Below, piece after piece: positions 23,645 through 35,818 of a stretch of DNA of 64,000 nucleotides. This stretch comes from Drosophila miranda (taxonomy: Eukaryota; Arthropoda; Insecta; Diptera; Drosophilidae). The number at the start of each line of letters is the position of its first letter. Position 1 is the stretch's first letter. The DNA is taken from the NCBI RefSeq assembly GCF_003369915.1, contig NW_022881614.1, forward strand, positions 18,640,336 to 18,704,335. Reading direction: 5' to 3'. Below the pieces are notes generated by a model. That model was not told where the DNA came from, did no database searches, and worked only from the letters and a program-made list of their open reading frames with translations. A program made the position numbers and the translations under genes.

Positions 23645-25441
23645 TACACACTCCTGAAATACTTTGAATACCCTTTGTGTTGTATTTATTGAATGATTAC
23701 AAAAATTCATTGATCCAACTTGCAACTGGGTGGCAACGCCGCAACTCTCGCGTTTTATTTGTCAATAAAGTAGTTGTAAATTTAGATTGCAGATAGCTCT
23801 CACACACACATGCATACGCATACAGTAATAACCCTCTAGTACTGGCGTTGGCGATTGACCATGCCCGAACTACTGATTTGGCTGGTTCCTACATTTGTAC
23901 TTTCCGGACTAACCCTATGGTAAACGAACGCCGAACGACTCAAAGAAGAGACAAAAAATGTTGCTCTGTATACTCTACAACCCACCGCGCACCAACCACC
24001 GAACTAGTTCGGTTTGGATGCAACGTCTCACCAGTAGACGAAGAAACGAAAAAGCATGAGAGGAAAATGAAGAGAGCTGGTAGCTACAAATGATGCTGAT
24101 CTGCTCTTCTCCTTTCCCTTTTCTGTTTTCGGTAATTTCATTGCTGGAATGTTCTTTGCGTTTGGTGTTTGTGCAAGTCAGTGCGGCTGTCCAAGTGATT
24201 ATAATTATTCAATTTTAAACAGTAAGTCAAAGCAAATGTATAGCAAACGGCATTTGCGTAGGCTCAATAAAGAAATATAAGACCAATATGCAGCCAAACA
24301 TAATCGTGTTAGCGGAGAAACAGTGTCGTGCAGTGAAATAGAAAAAGTTTAAGGCCGCGAAATAGGAGAGACAATCGACGAAAATGAAACAAATGGAAAG
24401 TGACACTGAAAAATTTAAAGAACTTCTTTAGAGTTTTGATTGGTAAGCTTATATGCTTTTGGTTTTTTTGTATGCCTATTATATCTGTATTTTATATTTA
24501 TAGATGCCATAACTGTAGATACGGGGACTGGATCAGCTGAAGTCCAGATTAGGAAGGCCCTACAGCTGCAAAAAGACATTTTTTCAAAAACAGTACCACC
24601 GCGAACAGCAGACCGTAATTAGTAAATTTAAAAACTTAAATGAAATATATAATAAAATAAAAATTTAAATATGAAATGAAATGAAGATTGATAACCTACT
24701 TCATGGGTACCCATTTCACTAGCTTTTACATGGGTACCCATTTCACTAGCTACTACATGGGTACTCATTTCACTAGCTACTAGACGAGTACCCATATTAC
24801 TAGTTCGGGGGTAAACGATGTGGTGTCGCTGGTCCCCATGTCGTAGGACATTGCGGCTAAAAATGGAAATGATGAAAAGCATTGTTAAGGGTTAGTAAAG
24901 AAAGTACCCCTGGTCTGTTAGGGAGTGGTGATATCACCACCTCCGAACTAGTTCCCAGTACTGCTGGGAATCACATTTTTTGTGTGTGTGGTAAGAAAAC
25001 GGAAAAGCGGAGGGAGAGAAAGAGCGCGCGAAAGAGTAATGGGAAAGGAAAATCAAAATACCACATTTAATTACATTTTATTTCTGTTCTTATTAAATGA
25101 TCTCTAGTGATTGTTTGCGTGTGTGTGAGTGAGAGAAAGAGACGTAGTGCACTTGATGTGATGTACATATTTATATGTACCTTAACCACAAAAATAAAAT
25201 ACGATGCACTTTTCTTTAGGATAAGAATATCATTCAACTCAATATAAATAGGATGAATGGAATCTCTTATAGGGTATTCAATAGTAGACTTTTGTGCGAT
25301 GTCAGCTGTATTTTCCATCTTGATTTATGCATCTTTAGTTGCAACACAGAAATATTTAGTTCGTTTACAATTGTTATATATGTATGTAGGTTCATACAAA
25401 CACATTTACCTGTTCCCCAAAGCGCACACACACACACCAAC
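23645..25441. other. Unique segment (copy 2)
   Basis: This is the second copy of the segment at 20215-21902, with the same decayed exon-like frames and splice-like sites. It retains a 22-bp stretch near 24363 and a 72-bp stretch at 24832-24903 that are absent from copy 1. The minisatellite is at 24697-24803. No intact gene is seen. Confidence 0.5.
24697..24803. repeat. 27-bp minisatellite in duplication unit 2
   Basis: This is the same ~27-bp array as at 21241-21347, with a two-base change in one unit. Confidence 0.85.
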
Positions 25442-25454
25442 ACATCCAAAGATA

Positions 25455-26908
25455 CCGCGGGTAAACTGCTTGAGAAGGTGGTCTGCGCGCGACTGGAACG
25501 CTCCATCGCGGAGGCTGGCGACCTCTTACCGCACCAATAAGGCTTTCGCAAGGCCCGATCCACGATAGACGCCGTTCGTAAGGTGGTGGACATTGCCTCC
25601 GGTGCAATTGCCGGCACTCGGTGGAAAGGCGGCGGGAAAGAGTACTGCCTAGTAGTCACCCTAGACATTAAGAACGCGTTCAACACGGCGAGGTGGAGCT
25701 GCATCCTAAGGGCGCTGGAGAGTTTCGACACACCCAGGTACCTGCAGCGGATGGTACAAAGCTACTTTGAGAGAAGGCTGCTTTTGTACGACATGCAGGC
25801 TGGCACGGAGGAATACGAGGTATCGGCAGGCGTCCCGCAGGGTTCAGTGCTTGGCCCCACTTTGTGGAACGCAATGTATGACGGCATCTTGCGACTCAGC
25901 CTCCCCCACGGAGTACACATGGTGGGTTTTGCAGACGATGTGGCTGTCCTAGTGGTGGCAAAAGACCTGTCCGTCGTGGAAACGACCTGCAACCAAACGA
26001 TAGCGCGCATTCAACAGTGGCTGGACCTGGTCGGGCTCGAACTCGCACCCCACAAAACAGAGGCAGTGCTGGTATCCAGCCGGAAGAAAGTCGAGACGGC
26101 CAACATCTCAGTGGCAGGGACCCTGGTTTCGTCTAAGCGCGCTATCAAATACCTTGGTGTCCTGGTGGACACACGTCTCTGCTTTCGGGAGCACTTGGCC
26201 TACATGGGCACGAAGGCGGCGACCACCAACGGTGCGCTCTCGAGGCTAATGCTGAACACCCGAGGACCAAAGCAATGGCGGCGACAACTGCTAACGAGTG
26301 TCACGAGATCGGTGATGCTATATGCGGCGCCAATCTGGGCAAAGGCCCTTCGAACAGCGAGCTACGCACGGGGTCTGGCAGCCACGCACCGCCTCTCTTC
26401 GATTCGGATCACCAGTGCCTTCCGAACGGTCTCGGACGAGGCAGCACACGTGATCGCGGGCATAGCACCCCTGGAATTCCTGGCGGATGAACGGTCCACA
26501 TACTACCAGGAAACACACGGGCACGAAAGCACGGGCAGGTCAACTTTTACCTGACTCAGCTCCTCAGTGGTCACGGCTGCTTCCGAAGCTACCTTCATCG
26601 CTTCGGGCACGCGGACTCCGCAGAATGCTCTTGGTGCGGGCACTACGTGGAGGAGGATGCCGAGCATGCGATATTTTCGTGTGGCAGGTTCGCAGCGCAG
26701 CGCCAGCGGCTAGAAGAAGCGAGGGAACTGCGCGCTGTTGAGCACCAGACAAGAGTCCAGTTAGTCTAAACGAAGCCTGCACATGTGTGAAGCATTGCTT
26801 CACGGCCGTACCACACATGTTGGGCTTGCATAGTCTAATCTTTAATATAGTTTGCTTTAAGTATAAAATAAGTTGTAAATACGAGCAATTAAATGGAATT
26901 AAAAAAAA
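25455..26908 (+). mobile_element. 5'-truncated R1-like non-LTR retrotransposon with target duplication
   Basis: The reading frame (25583-26554) contains RT motifs VTLDIKNAFNTARW, GVPQGSVLGPTLW and GFADDVAVLVVA. A frameshift near 26505 is followed by a C-terminal CCHC motif, ECSWCG...EHAIFSC, ending at a stop near 26769. There is no endonuclease or RNase H here, so the copy is 5'-truncated. A short 3' UTR ends in a nine-A tail. The 13-bp duplication ACATCCAAAGATA lies at 25442-25454 and 26909-26921. Motif spelling and the terminal CCHC fit the R1 clade. Orientation and TSD fit target-primed insertion. Confidence 0.88.
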
Positions 26909-26921
26909 ACATCCAAAGATA

Positions 26922-29900
26922 AATAGAAGCGGACTGACTACATATCTTCGAAATATTTCTAAACACGTAAGTACATCCACACACACACACAGATAAACAT
27001 TCATATACTACTTACATATATAATATATTATATACATATATAGAAGAAACAGTCAAAATGGGGGCAGCAGGCGGTACAGGGAAGGGCAAGAAGGTGACGT
27101 TGCATGCATTTTTAGCTAAATTTATGTATGTTATACATTTTGCTTTTCCTCCCCCCTCTCATACACAGACCCAAAAGCTTTTAGAGCAGCACAAATACAT
27201 AGGAATGCATCCAAATAGTTTTAGTAATCAATTAAAAATAGCTTTTACACTGTCTCTTGTCTTCCTCCTTGCCTTAATTTAAGAGTATTATTAATGAAAT
27301 TGGCACAGAGCGTACGCTCTTTTGGTCTGCTGCTTCACAGTGCAGCCCCATAGTTCGAAACTAGAAAAGGATAACTAATTTAACCCTCATCGACCTGCGT
27401 CCGGCTTTCAGACAGCATTCACTCATGTCGTAAACCCAATTAATAGCGATAAAAAACTTTAATTGCGTTTCTAAAGAGAGAGAAGAGAAGTAATTAAACG
27501 CTGCAAGGGAAAACATGAGCTGAACTGCCATTCAAGAGAAATTTAGTTTCAGAGAGAATGCCATTTTATGTGTTTCATGAGTGAGTGCATTAGTTCTTCA
27601 TTAAAAAAAATTCCCTAACTTATTTTTCCACCACCAATGGAAATACATGTACACAAATGAACAATTTTGCCCCACTGTCCAATGCTGTTTACCATTCTTC
27701 TTCTTCTTTCACTTGTGCTTTGCTTCGTACATTCGTACCGTGTTGTCCATCTCACTTCCACTTGCATACGAGCGAGCTACCACTGACTCCCTCCCGCTTT
27801 TCGCTCACACCCCTCTCACAAATACTTTCTACGAGGAACAACACAAACCACACACACACATTCACAAATCCAATCATGCTCTTGCTCTTGGGGCTCTATT
27901 TCTATGCATGAGTGCGAGATGGAGTGTTGTGTGTGTGTATGTGCTTTTGGATTTAGTAGTATTTTGTATGGTATTAGTATTTATGCAAATGTAAGTTTGT
28001 TTCTTTGTATGAGTGTGTAATCCATCTAAACGTTGTTATAAACTAATAAAAAATAAAAATAAATATTTCCTCAAATATAAAGAGGGAAAACAAAACAAAA
28101 GTGAATAATAGCAACAAGAACCATATTGAAATGGGTCGAAAAATGGGGAGTAGCATAGCACAAAAATATAGAGAGAATTTCAGAGGGGGAACTACAATTC
28201 ATTTTAGAGGCAAATAGAAAAAAAAAAAAAATTATGTGGCACTCGTTGAAAGGAAGAAGGGGATAGAGAGAGGAAAGGGGAGCCGAGAAGAAGGGGAAAT
28301 GGGAGTGGTATGCGTTTTGCCTTTGAATGGGATAGTGGGAGTGCGATGGGGATGGGTTGGGGTCTGGTTTTGTGGTATGATGGGGGTGGTATGATGGGGG
28401 TTTAGAGATAGTCTCGGCGGAAGTTCACAGACACACACACACACAGAAAGCTTAATATGTGTGGGTGGGTGGAAATTGTGCAAGATTTCCCCCATCCATT
28501 TTGAATGGGTTGGGTAAGGAGAGTCTGCTAGGGGGCGTTTAAAGCTTTTAAAATAATAAACGGAATAGAAAAACAGCGCACAGAAAGAAAGCGCCCACAC
28601 AGCACTCTTCTTCTCTTTCAACTCATTTAACTGTAGTAGCTCTCTCCCTATCTCGCTCTTAAGATGACCGCAATTCCCGCTCAAAAATCCATTAGCCGCT
28701 TATCTTTGTTTACTTCAGGTGTTTCGCATTCCTAATTGGAGAGTAAAGCAAAATGCTAAAACAAATTCAAATACTCCATATTCTCTTTTTTTTTTGTTTT
28801 AATCGAGGTGACCTTTTAACATTACAACAAAAGCAAAGGCGGCAACAAAATACGACCAGTGCACACTGTACTTCACTTCATTTGTTATCTGTCGTCCTCC
28901 ACCTCCTACTCTTCTATCACACGCTTTCTTTGGCTCTCGCTCTCCATCTCACTGTCGCTCTCTTCTTTGCCTTTACACGTTGTTTTTCTCCTCTCTCTCT
29001 CTCTCTCTCTCACACAATTAGGCAGTCACACAAACACATTTACGGTTGTACCTATGTTTCTGTGTATATAATATGGTAAATGGAAGGAGTAAAACGGGGG
29101 CTGGGGCGTAAACATTATTTAATTACCAGTAATTTAAAATCCAACTGTTTAGTTTTGTTATCCATTTTGTTGTTGGCTTCTGCATTTGGCTGAATTTTAT
29201 TTATACGTTTCACTTACACACACAGGCACAGAATCTCACTACACGCAAACAGCTACATATACGTGCATATGTATGCGTGTTTTTTTTATTATTTCGATTT
29301 TCTTTAGCCCGTGCTTCGCGTTTCTTCGTGCTTTGCTGTGGCACAACTTTTTTTCTTTTCTTTTTTTCTGTTATTTCATTCTCCTCTTTTGCTTTTGACT
29401 TTTTGTACGTTGACGCTGGCAGCGCTGCTACCGCAGACGGCTACTGCGGATGGCGCTGCTGCTGCTTCTCGCTCTCGCTGTATTGACAACATTGAAAAAT
29501 TCCCATTGGTTTTTTCACATTTTTCTGCTTTCCTTTCGGATTTTGATCCATATAAGCTGAATTTGCCGATTTTATTATTGCATAAATCAAGCACATGAAA
29601 TATAACTGTGCTTCTTGCAACAAACACATACAACACACACGCGCGCGTCAATGCCTCTGCTGCGTAGGAAAAAATGTTTTTTCAATCTTCTCTCCACGCG
29701 TAACCCGGTGCGCACACTTAATTTACTCGAAACGTCATCAGGGAAAACCGTTAATCAATTTATTAAAACTTACAATTGCATTTTTCCACAGCAACGCAAC
29801 AATTCCCCAACAATTCTCCCGCAATATACAAGTACATAAATATATATTTATATATATATATATATACATATACACGAGGATGGGAGTATGGAGTCTACTT

Positions 29901-30432
29901 TTCTACACATTTGCTACATAATGGAAGGAAAAAGGGGGTATGGACAACAAGCAAAATGGCCCAGATAATGCAACGCATGCACGGTAAAATCCACCCTTTT
30001 TGCCCAATATACCTTGAATATACCCAATATACAAAAATTCGATTTTGTCTTCAAGGTATATTTTCCTCACAAGTGAGATGAAGATGAGGTGAGGGCAGTA
30101 CGTGCAATTTTTTTTTTTCTTGTTGTCCATACACCTTTCTACAGCCCATTACGACTCAAGTTTTCGATGCACGTCTGTGAGCGTTGTGAGCGTCTGAGCC
30201 TCAGATATATACCAAAACAGACCTAAATATACCGAAAAAACGAGTTTAGCCCACTTAACCGCCCTTTATTTACTTAGATATATATATTCATATAGGCGAT
30301 ATATAATACGATGTATCGATAAAATATACCGTCCACCATCAGGTATATACCAAAATATATCGTATCATTTCAAAATATACCGATACAAAAAACAAACTTA
30401 ACTCACTTAATTGGCTACATACTAATACATAC
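26922..30432. other. Mostly non-coding host DNA with one exon-like start
   Basis: The stretch has simple repeats typical of Drosophila introns and flanks: (AC)n near 28425-28445, (CT)n at 28991-29012 and (TA)n at 29845-29868. An ATG in a good context (GTCAAAATGG) at 27058 opens a 12-codon Gly/Lys-rich stretch (MGAAGGTGKGKK) followed at once by GT, so it could be a short first coding exon of a plus-strand gene whose other exons lie elsewhere. I recognise no other exon here. TATACC-rich sequence fills about 30200-30420. Confidence 0.4.
29938..30132. mobile_element. Candidate MITE with 14-bp terminal inverted repeats
   Basis: GTATGGACAACAAG at 29938-29951 is repeated exactly in inverse at 30119-30132. 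Inside, TACCTTGAA and TTCAAGGTA form a second, nested inverted repeat. There is no coding capacity. No clear target duplication is seen, so the mobile nature is inferred from structure. Confidence 0.45.
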
Positions 30433-31080
30433 CACTAACCATACAGTATATAGATGTGCCAGTTCATACAACGAAAGCGTCACACACTGGCTAGCGCGTT
30501 CAGTACCCCAGAGTGACGTCATCATGAGAGAGAGAGCGCAGAGAGAACATCTTTGCATGTGTTAGTACACACGCAATATGTTTCGACAAAAATATGTGAT
30601 TGCATGCTTTTTCAGATTTTTTGAACTCTATCAGGTCTGGTTCTGTTTTGCCACCAGCATGTTTTAGTGTATGGGTGCACATGCATTCTCACGTACTTTG
30701 CGTGTGTGTGTTTAGTATTGCTGGCCGCTAGAACTGAAATTTGAGTTTGGTTCTTGTTTTGGGTCTTTTGATGGACTGACCTACCGCCACAAAATAAATG
30801 AAGAATGGACAGGGGGTGGGGGTATGGTACACCAGGGGCGCGGGAAATGAAATAAAAGCTGTTATTTGTTTGATTTATACCACAAAATATAAAATATTAC
30901 AATAATATAATTACACATGTATTTTCTTATTTTAAACAGGTTTATTATAAATTATAAAAATTATGCAAACGCCGTCGGTTGTCGACTTTTTTGTTTATTA
31001 TAACTAAAACAATGATGTATCTAAATATACAATATAAGAAAATATATATATATACTTAAATAAATATGCATAAATATAAA
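30433..31080 (+). repeat. Left terminal inverted repeat of the Galileo-like element
   Basis: This is the inverse of 40670-41317 and is found again at the start of the second copy at 61431. It includes a GA-rich AGAGAGAGAGCGCAGAGAG stretch near 30526. Confidence 0.88.
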
Positions 31081-31513
31081 TGGAATTGGTTTTACACATA
31101 TTTCAAATCAATTGTCAATCGCGCGCTTTCCGACGGGAATCTGCAAAGTACAAATTTAGATGCCGGTCGCACCTTGAATACTCTCATGGACAATACCCAT
31201 AAATTTTCTAATTCAATTATAAAATATCTTATGTACATACATATGTACATAAATATTAAAGTTTATTACATTCGTATACTACATGAGGGTTTTCAAAATT
31301 ACTGTTGTCTTGATGCTCGGTGGCAAGCTTCTTAGAAAAGTGTTAGTACTCTTAAAGGGCACGTAAGTGTGTGTGAGTATGAATGCGTGGAATGATGGAT
31401 AGACAAAAAGCGCGTGCGAAGCTTGTGAGAAAGACAAGTGATTCGTTTTTCCGCTGGTACGTTGTGTTTATTCCCCATTAATTACATTAGATTGTATTAG
31501 ATTGCTTGTTTTT

Positions 31514-32431
31514 ATACCCGATACTCAAAATGAGTATTGGGGTATATTAGATTTGTGGTAAAAGTGGATGTGTGTAACGTCCAGAAGGAATCGTTTCCGA
31601 CCCCATAAAGTATATACATATATTCTTGATCAGCATCAATAGCCGAGTCGATTGAGCCATGTCTGTCTGTCCGTCCGTCCGTCCCCTTCAGCGCATAGTG
31701 CTCAAAGACAATAAGAGCTAGAGCAACGATGTTTTGGATCCAGACTTCTGTGATATGTCACTGCTACAAAAATATTTCAAATCTTCGCCCCGCCCACTTC
31801 CGCCCATACAAAGGACGAAAATCTGTGGCATCCACATTTTTAAAGATACGATAAAACCAAAAACGTAGAGGATGACTATATGTTCTAGAGTGTAAAATCT
31901 CAACCAGATCGTATAATTATTATAGCCAGAATCAAGAAAACAATTTCATTCTTTCTCGCTCTGTCTCTCTCTAACACACAGGTTTCATGGTCGGTTTTGC
32001 CAATTGCAAAATATGAGTTCAAGGATCTCAGAACCTATAAGAGCCAGAGCAACCAAATTTGGTATCCACACTCCTGTGATATCGGATCTTGACCGTTTCG
32101 TGTCCAAATTTCGCCACACCCCCTTCCGCCCCCGCAAAGGACGAAAATCTGGGGCATCCACAAAACACGAATCATAGATAATGACCATATCTATCAAATT
32201 GCTGAATCAGGATCAGATAGGATCATTTTTGTAGCCAAAAGCAAGAAATCAATTTGCAGTGGCTACGCAGCGCCCGACGTCACGCTCAGACTGATTTTCT
32301 GTCTCTCGCACGCATTCTTTGTCGTGTCGTTTAATATTAGCGGCGTCTGCCGGAGGAGAGCCATATTGACTTAGTATCGGGTATAGCTGTAGAGTTGCGG
32401 TGTCCGCAGCAACTCACAACGTTCCCCCTCG
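31514..32431 (+). mobile_element. Helentron-type element (copy C) in the 5' part of the Galileo-like element
   Basis: It has the standard left end ATACCCGATACTC and right end CCCTCG, inserted between T residues. It is about 200 bp shorter than copy A: the block carrying the third GGACGAAAATCTG repeat is deleted near 32160, and the (GTCC)n array is short. Confidence 0.9.
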
Positions 32432-32720
32432 TTTATATCTAAGTGGGTGTGAGTGTTTGTTAAGCAAGTCATTCTAGTAGGACTAAGACGCCTGCAGAGT
32501 AAAGCTCTACGTTTGGGTGGCTAGCCCGTTATCCCCGTTATCGGCAAGTGAATGCGTTGAGTGTGTGAGTAAAGTCAGTGCGCAGTGAAGTGCATTATAT
32601 TAGCCATTATATTCAAATTAATATACTATTATAAATATTATTATTAACCTACATAGTTGGATTATTATAAAATACTATGTCGTCCGCTAATCAAAAAGAT
32701 AACCGGAAAACCGGTAGAAA

Positions 32721-35190
32721 ATGCCAACATTAAACTTGTCTGAAAATACCTTATTAACTGCATTCAATGCAGATCTTTGTAATGATTACGAATTTTCAGA
32801 AAATATACAAGATAATGAACCAATAGGACAATTTTTGCAGGCTAAGAGAATTAAACTGGCAGATGTGCATAATATAATGTCAAACGAACTAGAGCAACAG
32901 TGCGTAACAGAAGCGCCTAAAAAAGTTTCATTAGAAAATAAAGAATCGATTGATATCAAGTTCTGCGAAAATTGCTTAAAAAGAGAGCAAAACGAGAAAT
33001 ATTAAAGAAACAAATATTATGAGTTAATGGCTGACCAAAAAAAAAAAGAGAGAATGGCTTTAAAAAATTGAAAGATCGATTTTTTGCCTTAAAAAGGGTT
33101 GTATATCGCAGGAATAGGCGTTACAGAATCAAAACAACTAACTTAAAACCAAATATTATTCCCATAATAGCCAAGATGACTCATGTTTCTGCGGAGGCAA
33201 AAACGATATGTATATGTCTTTTAAAAAAGACATTGAGCTATAGCCCCGCAGAAAAAGTTATTGCGCAAAATATTAACTTTTACTCGTCAAGGACTTATGA
33301 ATATCTTCGAGATGTTCTAAATTTAAAACTGCCATCAAAACGCACGTTAGCGCGATGGGCTGTGCTGAAAAACATGAGGCCAGGATTTAATCCTGATTTA
33401 CTCAGCAATTTAAAGACAATTTTTGATGGAATGAGTTCTAAGGGAAAAGAAGCAGTAATTTTATTTGACGAAATTAAGATTAAACGAGGTCTTCATTATA
33501 ATATTGCACTCGATGAAATTCAAGGCTACGAAAATGATGGCCAAAATACAAAAAGCCTTTTAGGGCAGCAAGTCTGTGTTTTCATGATAAGAGGCCTATT
33601 TGAAAACTGGAAATACGTTTTAGGTTATACTGTAACTGCAAATGGTATAAAACACGAAGCCCTTTTAAATAAAGTGACGGCTAATATTGAACAAGCACAA
33701 GCCTTAGGGCTTAATGTACGAGCAGCTATTTGCGACCAGGGCTCAAATAATAGAGCTGTTTTCAGAAGACTGGGAGTCGACATTAAGAACCCCAGCTTTA
33801 AAGTTCAAGATAAAGAAATATTTGCGATTTACGATGTTCCACATTTGATTAAATCGCAAAGGAACATTTTCCGAAATAGAAATCTTTATACCCCTGATGG
33901 CGTTGTTTCATGGAAAATAGTCGAAGAACTGTATGAAATCGATTCCAGAAATTCAACGCGACTCTGCCCGAAATTAACAACAAAGCATATATATCCAAAT
34001 AGCTTTGAAAAAATGATGGTCAAATATGCCACTCAAGTGTTTAGCCATAGTGTGGCCGCTGCTCTTCGAACAATGATTAGTTCTGGAGGCTTCTTAAAGT
34101 GCAAAGAAAATGCAGAAGCGACGGCTACATTTATTGAAAAAATGAATAGATTATATGACTGTCTAAATAGTCATGTCCTCTACGATAGAAACCCATTTAG
34201 GAGTGCACTGCAAGACAAAAATCTTGTCAATGAGACCCTGTCGGATATGCGAAAATATTTTGAAGAATTTAAATATCCACAGGAAGTCTACTGCATAAAG
34301 GGTATGATTTTAACAATCAACTCCATACTTTCATTGGCCCAAAATGTTTGGAGTGAAAAAGCTGAAGTTTTTTATATTGCTACATCCAAATTAAACCAAG
34401 ATCCATTAAAAAATTTATTTTATTTAATCAGATCTCGCGGTGTTACCAACAATAATCCAACTATGTATGAATTTAATGTAATTATTAGTAAAATGCTTTC
34501 TATGAAAGTTCTAACTTCCACTACAGTATCTGGGAACTGTTCGCCCGATGAAGATACAATGTTAATTAACATTATAAAAGATAATGTGTCAAGTGAGTCG
34601 GCATCAGGGTCTAAAACTTTTGATGACGATATCTTGGCTTCCACTAACGAAGATGCAGAGTTAGAACTTTCGATAGAAGCAACAGATTTAAGTATCCAAG
34701 CCACATTTAATGAGAATGCATTAAGATATTATGCAGGGTATCTATTGCATAAGCTGCTGAAAAAGTATGACTGCAATAAATGCTCTGAACTTTTAAAATC
34801 GTCCGATGAGGTCCGATGTTCTTCCGAGTATTTAATACTCAATAAAAATTTTGGCTATGTCAGCAGTAGTTTGAAACTTAAAGCTCCTTCTGAAGATTTT
34901 TTACATTACTTAAAATTTATTTTGATATATTTAATCGGCATTTCGAGACAAAGTCTCACAAATTCAATTTAAAAAGAAGCATAGTCCAAAAATTTATAAT
35001 TTTAACGTCAAAAATAGATAAATATGCAGACTGGTTTAAATTTTCCGATCCGTGCTTTGTACACCGAAATCATCTGCTCAATCAGTTTGTATTGATTTTG
35101 ATTAGAAAAAATTGTAAATGGTTAACAGATAGGATGATAGGGAATCAAAATGCAAAATCATACGAGAAGCTCAAAATTTTGCGGCAGTAG
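32721..35190 (+). pseudogene. P-superfamily (Galileo) transposase, broken by frameshifts
   Basis: The main open frame (33068-34972, 634 codons) has the acidic motifs of P-type transposases: ILFDEIKI near residue 139, AICDQGSNNRAVF near 219, then IYDVPHLIKSQRN near 253. The C-terminal ENALRYYAGYLLHKL segment is also typical of the family. An N-terminal piece (32721-33005) lies in another frame, and I see no THAP zinc-binding start. Near 34920 one base shifts the frame; the true C-terminus (KSHKFNLKRSIVQK onward) continues in the next frame to about 35190. The second Galileo copy (62281-62555) preserves this C-terminus in frame, which supports the frameshift. The enzyme would cut and paste the element in the nucleus. 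Confidence 0.85.
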
Positions 35191-35219
35191 GATTTTTTAT
35201 TTAATTTTATAAAATGTAT

Positions 35220-35486
35220 TATTGGATAACTAGCTATGACAATTAGTAAACGAATGACAGTACCAAGTTATATTTTTCTTTAAAGATTATTTATGTATTT
35301 CTTGATTACTTTTTCACTGCAACACCGGTACCACGTACATTCGATTCGAGATCAGAAAGGAAAGAGGAAGTGGACACTTCAAGTGTGACCAGACTAACTT
35401 TACATAATAATACTTAATATATCGATAGTATTATTTAATAGTATTTAATGTTATTATTTGAATGTGGGAATAGGCGTATTCCAACA
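35220..35486 (-). repeat. 3' LTR of Copia
   Basis: 267 bp, preceded on the minus strand by the polypurine tract at 35487-35496. It matches the other LTR base for base as far as I can read. Confidence 0.95.
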
Positions 35487-35818
35487 CGCCCCCCTCAAAA
35501 ATAACATTAATCATCAAAATCATAAAAATAAAAAAAAATGTTTTCATCATTAAATCAAAACGGTAACATTCAATTGTTATTCTAATGTGGTTGGTGTGCA
35601 TTCTGGGAAGTGTTATGTGATCTAGCATTTGCTCTAAGGATACGGGTAAAACCCAGAAAAACCCGATCAGATCACTTTAAAATTAGATTAACATAAAATT
35701 AAATTACTTTAACAATTCATTGGTTCTTTTGGTTCAAATCAAAAAAAAAATATATATATGAATTAATGTAATAAAATCGTTAATAAAGCTTCATGTTCAT
35801 GTTTTCATTAAATTGCAA

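Larger units (their letters stand above)
22457..25997 (+). repeat. Tandem duplication, unit 2
   Basis: This 3541-bp unit repeats 19071-22456 in the same order and orientation: Helentron, LTR remnant, unique segment, minisatellite, then LINE. At 25997 the LINE continues without a break, so this is the ancestral right-hand context. Most bases match unit 1. Confidence 0.9.
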
